A stretch of 64,000 nt of DNA, from positions 234,047 through 298,046 of the forward strand of contig JACGCK010000048.1 of NCBI GenBank assembly GCA_014925825.1, in the 5' to 3' direction. Below the pieces are notes generated by a model. It saw only the letters and a list, made by a program, of their open reading frames with translations, was not told the origin of the DNA and made no database searches. The translations under genes were made by a program, and so were the position numbers. Origin of the DNA: Pholiota molesta (taxonomy: Eukaryota; Basidiomycota; Agaricomycetes; Agaricales; Strophariaceae). Below are positions 58,284 through 64,000 of the stretch, in pieces. How positions within the stretch are numbered: the first letter of the stretch is position 1; each line of letters begins with the position of its first letter.

Positions 58284-59999
58284 TTAAACACCACAATGGG
58301 TCTGGACACGGCCAGAGCGACGACCTGGGGGGGATAAGAAACCAGGAAGCTGGACAATTCCAGGACTCTTGCTAAGCTCCAAAACAGCATCGTATAACTC
58401 TCTCTCATCTGGCGTCATAGTGGCCGACAATATTGCCTGCTCATCCGAAGCCTTCAACCCAGCAGGTGGGAATGGCTGGCTGACAGGCTCACAGACAGTG
58501 CCGGGCTCAGGGAGTGTGCCATCGATGAAATAATCTCGGACGTATTTTTGCGTGCAGATGGAAGGTGCTGCGAGGGAGCAGTGCTGTGAGAAAAAGAAAA
58601 AAGAAATTAATGTCGACAGTAATAAAATCGCGATGTTGAAAGTACTTACTCCTACGGAGTCTTGGGTAAGAACGACGGCCCCTTGAAATCCCTTCGACAT
58701 TTTATTTGCCCTGCCAGAAGAAGGTAAGCTTATTATCGAGAGATATTTGGCTCATGTATACTTACGCCCACAAAGGCGTCACTGGATCTAAAACTAAATG
58801 AGTACGGCCATTGAGTTGTAGGTAATTAAATGAACTCTACGTACCTGCAGTATTTCCAATCAACAGGATGGGGTGGCTTGTATTTCCTACAAATGGACCT
58901 TCGGAATATTATCTTAATATCGAGGCTATAATCATGGGGAAAAAGTCAATCATCACCTTGGAAATGATCCTTGGGGAATTTGGGCCAGCCACTAGCAACA
59001 CAGAATAAGTTATGAAGAAAATAATGTTTGAATCGTTATAAGACTCACATGCAGCTCATCCTAATATTCACCCACATATCTCCCCAAGGCGAACTGTTCC
59101 TCATCATTTCATAGAATTCCTCTGTCGATTTCAGATCATCGGGAATATCATTTCCATCGTTGCACATAACCGCCGCTTGAGAGTCTGGTACGCTATATAT
59201 GCCTCTTCGCTCGGCACTACATGCGCATTCATACAACGGTGGATTCATCCTATCAAAGAGGAGTTTCCCTGAACCCGCTGCAAGCTCCGCGAGTCCTTGT
59301 GCGATTGCTGGGAACGCGGCATATGGAGAATATAGGGCAGTGAACAGGGCCGAGCGAAGCATGGAATTATCCAGGAGCCCATAGCCTGATTTAGTGCGCA
59401 TTGGAATTGGGCTGGTGCTGAGAGTGTCGAGCAACGTTGTCAAATTTTGACGAATGTCTTCCGCAGTAGGTGCCCAAAAGGCACATCCATCTGGGCCCGC
59501 GTCTGCACATCCAGCATAAAAACTGTCCATGACTTTCTCGGTATCCAGGAGGTTATTAGACCACAACGCTAACACGGCCGGTGAGTACTGCCAGAGTTCA
59601 TCAGATGGACGGGCTCACTGGCGTAATAGTTCTCAGAATCAGCGACACCATCGATGATGAGGCGCTCAATTTTGTCCTAGCAGCGGACTCATTAGAACGA
59701 GACTAGAGAATATCATTATGGATATATCACTCACAGGGAACAAAGCAGCAAATGTGGCACCTAGAACGGATCCATAACTGAAGAAAATGGCTTAAGCTAC
59801 AGCGTTTAGATCTCGTAAGAGACATCACAACTCACAAAAATCCCCAATACTGAATTTTCTCTCTTCCATGCGCTTCGACGATGCTGAGCATGTCATGCGC
59901 AGTGTTTTCCGTATTTATGTGCCTGAGGTATCCATCGTCATTCTCTGCAGCCAGCTGGTTGATGACATGGGCGCTGAGAGGCTTGCTATCGGGCAAGAC
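58284..59999 (-). pseudogene. TAP-like S33 peptidase copy, 5'-truncated and lacking the nucleophile serine
   Basis: This minus-strand copy aligns exon by exon with the gene at 47484-49914: HINTENTAHDMLSIVEAHG, SNNLLDTEKVMDSFYAGC, CAFWAPTAEDIRQNL, HPILLIGNTADPVTPLWA, VVLTQDSVGHCSLAAPS, YFIDGTLPEPGTVC and the end QTHCGV at 58284. Two defects stand out. First, homology stops near 59999; the signal peptide, CARLLV block and GGPG oxyanion motif are missing and the sequence beyond is repeat-like. Second, the nucleophile codon split by the intron 59778-59835 reads TT+T, so the elbow is GFFYG instead of GFSYG. The aspartate and histidine are kept, and the remaining exons splice in frame without correction, so decay may be recent or the fragment may still be transcribed. 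It cannot be an active serine hydrolase as read here. Confidence 0.75.
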
Positions 60000-61200
60000 A
60001 CGAAATCAAAACACACACAACACCAGCGGAGTGAGATCTATACTCTGAGATCGAGCGACGCTCTCAAACAAAACAAAGAAACCTTCTCTTTAGGGTGGGG
60101 TACTAGGTGGGGTGTCTTAATGACTTATCTCAGAACGATATCAATGCCCCAAGTTCGTTTGTATAGGGTTTAGGGATATATTCAGAGGCTTTTAGTTTTG
60201 GAAACTTTGAACTTTGAACTTATCACTGGGTGAACAAGTAAAGTGTATGGGTTTATAAGTGTTTTAGGGTTCTCTGATGATCCAACTGCGAATGCGAATG
60301 ACAATCGTCGAGTTTAAGAGTCAAACAAGAGAAAGAGATGGACGTCGTCGTTCACTTTTCGACTATTCCACAGTCACTGCGACTGTATGGCTACCGAGTG
60401 GGTTTCTGACCACTATGACTACCACAGCAACACTGGCTGTATGACTACCGACGGCACTCTGTCCGTATGACTTCCAAATCTGATCTCTCTTTTACTCTCT
60501 GAACTCTCTGATGCAACTCTTTGGATTCTCTTTCAAACTCTGAAGTCAAACGATATTTATCCTATTATCTCAACTAGGGCGCAACGCCTCTTTGTGATCT
60601 AATGGGTACCAATTGCTTGTTATTACAGGTAAAAGCGACGCTAATTTATAGTACATGGGTTGTATGCGATATCTCTGAAAATAAAATAGAAACAAAGAAA
60701 GAACAAACAGTCTAAGCGAAGCTTGGGTCTAGGGTTTTGACCTGATGACCCAAGTCCCACATGGTATGGTCCAAGGGTATTTCCTTTTGGGTTTCTCTTT
60801 AGTGCCCCCTGTGTTTAGAGTCCTATCACTGGCCAACGAAGGCTCACGCGACAGTTCTGTTTTTAGAATTGGCGCGGTACATCAACCATCGCCTATTTAT
60901 AGTGTTGTTTCGACACTAAGCGCCAACCTTCGGTCTCCTCCTTCAGAAATGCCGAAGTCGACCGGTCCGGTTCGGTTGTTTGGGTTATGCCGGAATACAC
61001 GTGATACGCACGCCGCTATAGCGCCTTCTGATGCGTATCGCGTGGCAGTGAGGCGCCCGTACGGACCCACAAAGAGAAGCTGTTCTGAGAACCGCCTTTT
61101 AATGAAATTTAATTATCCAAAGAGCCTCCTCTCCTGTAGATGATATGAGTCGGCAATGGTTTCCGCGTTTTTGCTATCTCCCGGTTTAATAAGTATTCTC
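60000..61200 (-). mobile_element. Probable LTR-retrotransposon remnant (solo LTR plus leader), leftward
   Basis: Read on the minus strand, this stretch looks like an LTR followed by the start of an element's internal leader. A TATAAATAGG box lies at 60892-60901. About 280 bases on, the sequence ends in CA and is followed within two bases by TTGGTACC (60607-60614), reminiscent of the TGGTATC-type primer-binding site next to a copia LTR. Beyond it is a non-coding leader with an imperfect tandem repeat (60383-60475). No gag or pol reading frame and no second LTR is visible in the window, and the outer LTR end and target-site duplication could not be fixed. Its left edge abuts the point where the S33 copy is truncated. 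The assignment is inferred from layout, not from a match. Confidence 0.3.
60383..60475 (+). repeat. Imperfect tandem repeat with core gtatgactacc, period about 26-28
   Basis: Four copies of a 13-14 base core (ctgtatggctaccg, cactatgactacc, ctgtatgactaccg, ccgtatgacttcc) start at 60383, 60411, 60437 and 60463, giving spacings of 28, 26 and 26 bases. The intervening bases are less conserved. Confidence 0.6.
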
Positions 61201-61915
61201 TTTTAGGTCCGAGCGATACTCATTTGCCATTGTCATAGTGCGTGTTGCCCATCTGGTATGGAGGAGATCTCTTTGTACGCGAGGTACGTCCGACAGGCTT
61301 CTCAGACGTCTACTCGCTTCTCGATTCCATGTTTCAAAGGTAAAATGACACTTTCGGCACTATTACATGCCCAGCCCAAAACGGACCGTATCACCGTGCA
61401 GTTCTCCCATAGCACAGGCGTAGGTTGACGTCGCAGGTGGCAAGTGTTCGAGACTTGTCAGATGTCATTTGATCGCATTTGAATCTCCGATTGAAGGTGA
61501 CATGTAAGACGTGTAAGTGTGAAAGACGCCACTTTGAAGGAATATAGAAACAGGGAAGACATCCCTTGTTTGCTCTGAAAATTGGAAGATGTTATGTTAG
61601 GAGGTCTATGTATGTGACAAAATTGTCCGCTAAGCAGTTCCTTTGTTTTTCTTCAGTTATGGGCCTAGAAGGTAAACTGTAATCTGAGAAGTATGCCGTA
61701 GACCACGTGATTTTTACATAGCCACATGCTTGTATACATGTGGCTACCATGCGGACATGGACGGTGTGCTGTAGTTGCACAGTTTCTATCTTCTTTCACT
61801 CTCCCTTCGTTTTTCTGTTGCCGTTTTTCTCCTGTTCATATTCTGTATGGAAAATATAGTGTTATCCATCTTATTGTTAATTTTAATTATTATTATTACA
61901 GGCAGGACGTTCAGG
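61201..61915. other. Region without a recognised gene
   Basis: These 715 bases separate the LTR-like stretch from the first clear exon of the next gene. A strong acceptor (attattacag, ending at 61900) implies that at least one 5' exon of that gene lies in the right part, but I could not identify it. Confidence 0.3.
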
Positions 61916-64000
61916 ATGCCTGAATTGCCGGAAGCAGAGGACAACAAACAATCTGTTGTTATAGGCAGAGGTTCAACGCTTAGTCAAGCTGAATATGAGA
62001 AGCTGAAGTGTAAGCAACTGGTCTTTAAGAAAGCAGATATATGAATTTTTGCTTGGTATTTTAGTTTACTTTCAGTTCTGCCCGCTTGCTCTGTCGACCG
62101 GATCAGAAAATCGAGTTTACGAATCGGTGTCCGTCAATAACACATGTACCGGTTCGGAAGCTAGGTTGGAGCTACCTTCTTGGGTAGAAAAGCAAAGGGT
62201 GGCACGTTTTTCATTATGGCCTCCTCCTGCTTGGGTCGATCGTGGAACCAATCAGCCTTGGCGGTATCTTTTGAACCAGACGTCTTTAGGAAAGTTGATA
62301 TGCTGTAGGAGAGGAAAGCTAATTGTTATAGCCGCTGGAAAGGTAATTTTATATTTCACATTTGAGATAGTATTGCTGTAGCTGAAAAATCATTTACTAT
62401 GTTTGTTTAGCATGCAGTCGTTATTAGTCTTGGGCTAGAGGCCCATGTTTTCGGGATGCCCCCGAATTATTCTGGGAGATTATTTCGAATGATGTTCCAG
62501 GCCCGAACGAAGATCCAGACAAATCGGAGCTCATTCGTACTTATCGTATCCCTGATAGGTATACGGTGCCACATTCGTCTCCCAGAACGCCCAGAACAAT
62601 TAAAATATTCGGTGCATTCGTGTCGGAGAAATGGGTCCATGTTATTAGCGACTTCTCTGGTTTAGTCCGCCTGCATGTGAAGAGTTGCAATGTCATATAT
62701 GCCCCAGAGGACTTCTCCGTAGGGTCACCGGTATCAAATCCTTTTCCTGATTTTTTTCTTCACTGCAAGTTGCTAATCGAAATTGTTGTTCAGGAATGGC
62801 TCTACATGTTCGAATCCTTCAAGGGAGGTCCTGATTGGTGTTTGGAACATTCCTTAGCACAGAACGCTTTGCGGAGCTGGCGAGCGGCTGTTCTGCAAGA
62901 ATATAGGCTATATGAGAAAAGACGAGATAAAATCAAACAGGACAACGATGATAAAGAAACTCCTACAGCAAAGAACATGTCAAAAAGATATGACCGTCCG
63001 ATTGATGACTATTTTAGTGCTCGGTATTCTTCAAATTTTTTGTACATTACAGCTATGTTTGTACTAAAGCTTTACTTTTACAGAAAAATCGGTTGGGCTT
63101 CAGTAAATTTTGGAGAACAAAAACAAGTCGAGCTTCAGCCAATTCCTATCCCACGTGCACGGCCAATTATAAAGGAAATCGCGACAAATTCTCTTGGTGC
63201 CTTCAGCGGATTTGGTCGGCACCTCGCAAACGACTTTCTCTTTCTTTATTGTTTCTTTCCAGGGACTCCATCTTATGTGATCTGCTCAGATGACAAGGAA
63301 TTCCAGAGATTGGAAGATAGTATATATGAGTATCTTTCCCATTTCACTACCGATGAATTCCTTCGCAAGATATCGATGGCTACAAACACAGATAATCCAT
63401 TCGCATTTAATGAGACGTCGAATGATGTATATATGCGAACGGAGATGCACGTATTCCGTCGGACTTGGGTCAACGTCCCTGTCGAGCTATACGACGACTA
63501 TTCGAGACGCGGGTTGCTTGATCCAGAGCATGTGATAGGTGAGTCTCTCTCCTTCTCTTTGATGGTATGGGACCAAGATTGAAACCTTGTAGGGGAAAAT
63601 TATATATACAAGAAGCCGCGATTTCAGAAAAAGCAAAAAACTACAGACAGGTCAAGGTCTTGTTTTATGGAGACAAATTGAAGGCATACAGTATTGTTCG
63701 TGCTCAATGCCCAGAAGAATGGGGTCAAATGCCCGAATCGGTAGCTGAACTTGAAGTTTTTAAACGTGTGAATGGGAAAAATTGAAGTGGCTTGTAGATT
63801 GAAGTCACGAAGGATGTCAAGAGTTTCGGATACAGGACTACAGTGGGACCGGCACAGTTTCATGAGCAAATACTGAACCGCATTGTAAACCCACCTCCTG
63901 CTAAGGTGGGACGACCCAAGACAGTAGGTTGTTAAATTTTCAAGGGAAATTTTTTGTTAAATATTTAGAATCACTTCCCAAACGTCGAGGAAGACCACCT
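61916..64000 (+). CDS. Unrecognised protein with C-terminal AT-hook motifs (runs off the window)
   Basis: I do not recognise the family. From an ATG at 61916 (MPELPEAEDNKQSVVIG; an earlier start is possible) exons give LALSTGSENRVYESVSV, LPSWVEKQRVARFSLWPPP and VISLGLEAHVFGMPPN. After one missing T at 62467-62468 they continue WEIISNDVPGPNEDPDKSEL, RTIKIFGAFVSEKWVHVI, EWLYMFESFKGGPDWCLEHS, ALRSWRAAVLQEYRLYEKRR, RPIIKEIATNSLGAFSGFGR and EMHVFRRTWVNVPVELYDDY. The last exons in the window carry PPAKVGRPKT and ESLPKRRGRPP, two AT-hook-like Gly-Arg-Pro cores that bind the minor groove of AT-rich DNA. Intron phases are regular, which supports a real gene. The position beside an LTR-like remnant and the AT-hooks would also suit a domesticated or element-borne DNA-binding protein, but no transposase or reverse-transcriptase motif is visible. 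Confidence 0.5.

Noticed and set aside
1..64000. A secondary-metabolite, CRISPR or defence-type gene cluster
   Set aside because: No polyketide synthase, peptide synthetase, terpene cyclase, Cas protein or repeat-spacer array was found; neighbouring genes belong to unrelated housekeeping pathways.

Overview
The window looks like nuclear DNA of a mushroom-forming basidiomycete (Agaricomycete). Genes are closely packed on both strands, most are split by many GT-AG introns of about 45-65 bases, and the families are typical of this group: BTB proteins, a DUF6697 protein, a HET-domain protein, F-box proteins, a GH85 endoglycosidase and TAP-like S33 hydrolases. Nothing prokaryotic, viral or organellar was seen, and no tRNA, rRNA or CRISPR array was recognised.

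Layout. 0-5 kb: the 3' part of an RBR ubiquitin ligase, a heavily frameshifted BTB protein and an Hrp1-type two-RRM protein. 4.9-11.5 kb: the glutaminase subunit of pyridoxal-phosphate synthase (SNO1/PdxT), an S10 serine carboxypeptidase and a GH85 endo-beta-N-acetylglucosaminidase. 11.7-19 kb: an F-box protein, a DUF6697 protein, a Ste14-like isoprenylcysteine methyltransferase and a membrane-anchored alpha/beta hydrolase. 19-25 kb: the Mediator kinase CDK8/Ssn3, a HET-domain protein and a second F-box protein paralogous to the first but inverted. 25-34.4 kb: a co-oriented housekeeping block of RFC1, a p31comet/MAD2L1BP-like protein, ADE2 and RSA3. 34.7-39.2 kb: a large SH3 + Ras-association scaffold. 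41-47 kb: ARG7 (ArgJ), two tandem GNAT acetyltransferases and a proline-iminopeptidase-like hydrolase. 47.5-60 kb: an S33 TAP-like peptidase, a Pom34-like nucleoporin, a 6.3-kb gene joining a nucleotidyltransferase-like N-terminus to ankyrin repeats, and a truncated, active-site-mutated S33 copy. 60-64 kb: a probable LTR-element remnant and the start of an AT-hook protein I do not recognise.

The genes do not form one pathway. There are small functional groupings (purine and arginine synthesis; several peptidases and hydrolases; replication, mitosis and transcription control) but no secondary-metabolite or defence cluster.

A property of the whole window is that many reading frames, including those of biosynthetic and essential genes, are interrupted by single-base shifts, and most of those I resolved look like one base missing from a short homopolymer run. 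I read this as uncorrected sequencing error rather than mass pseudogenisation. I therefore annotate gene spans across the shifts and note them. Gene ends given here come from conceptual splicing by eye and may be off by an exon.
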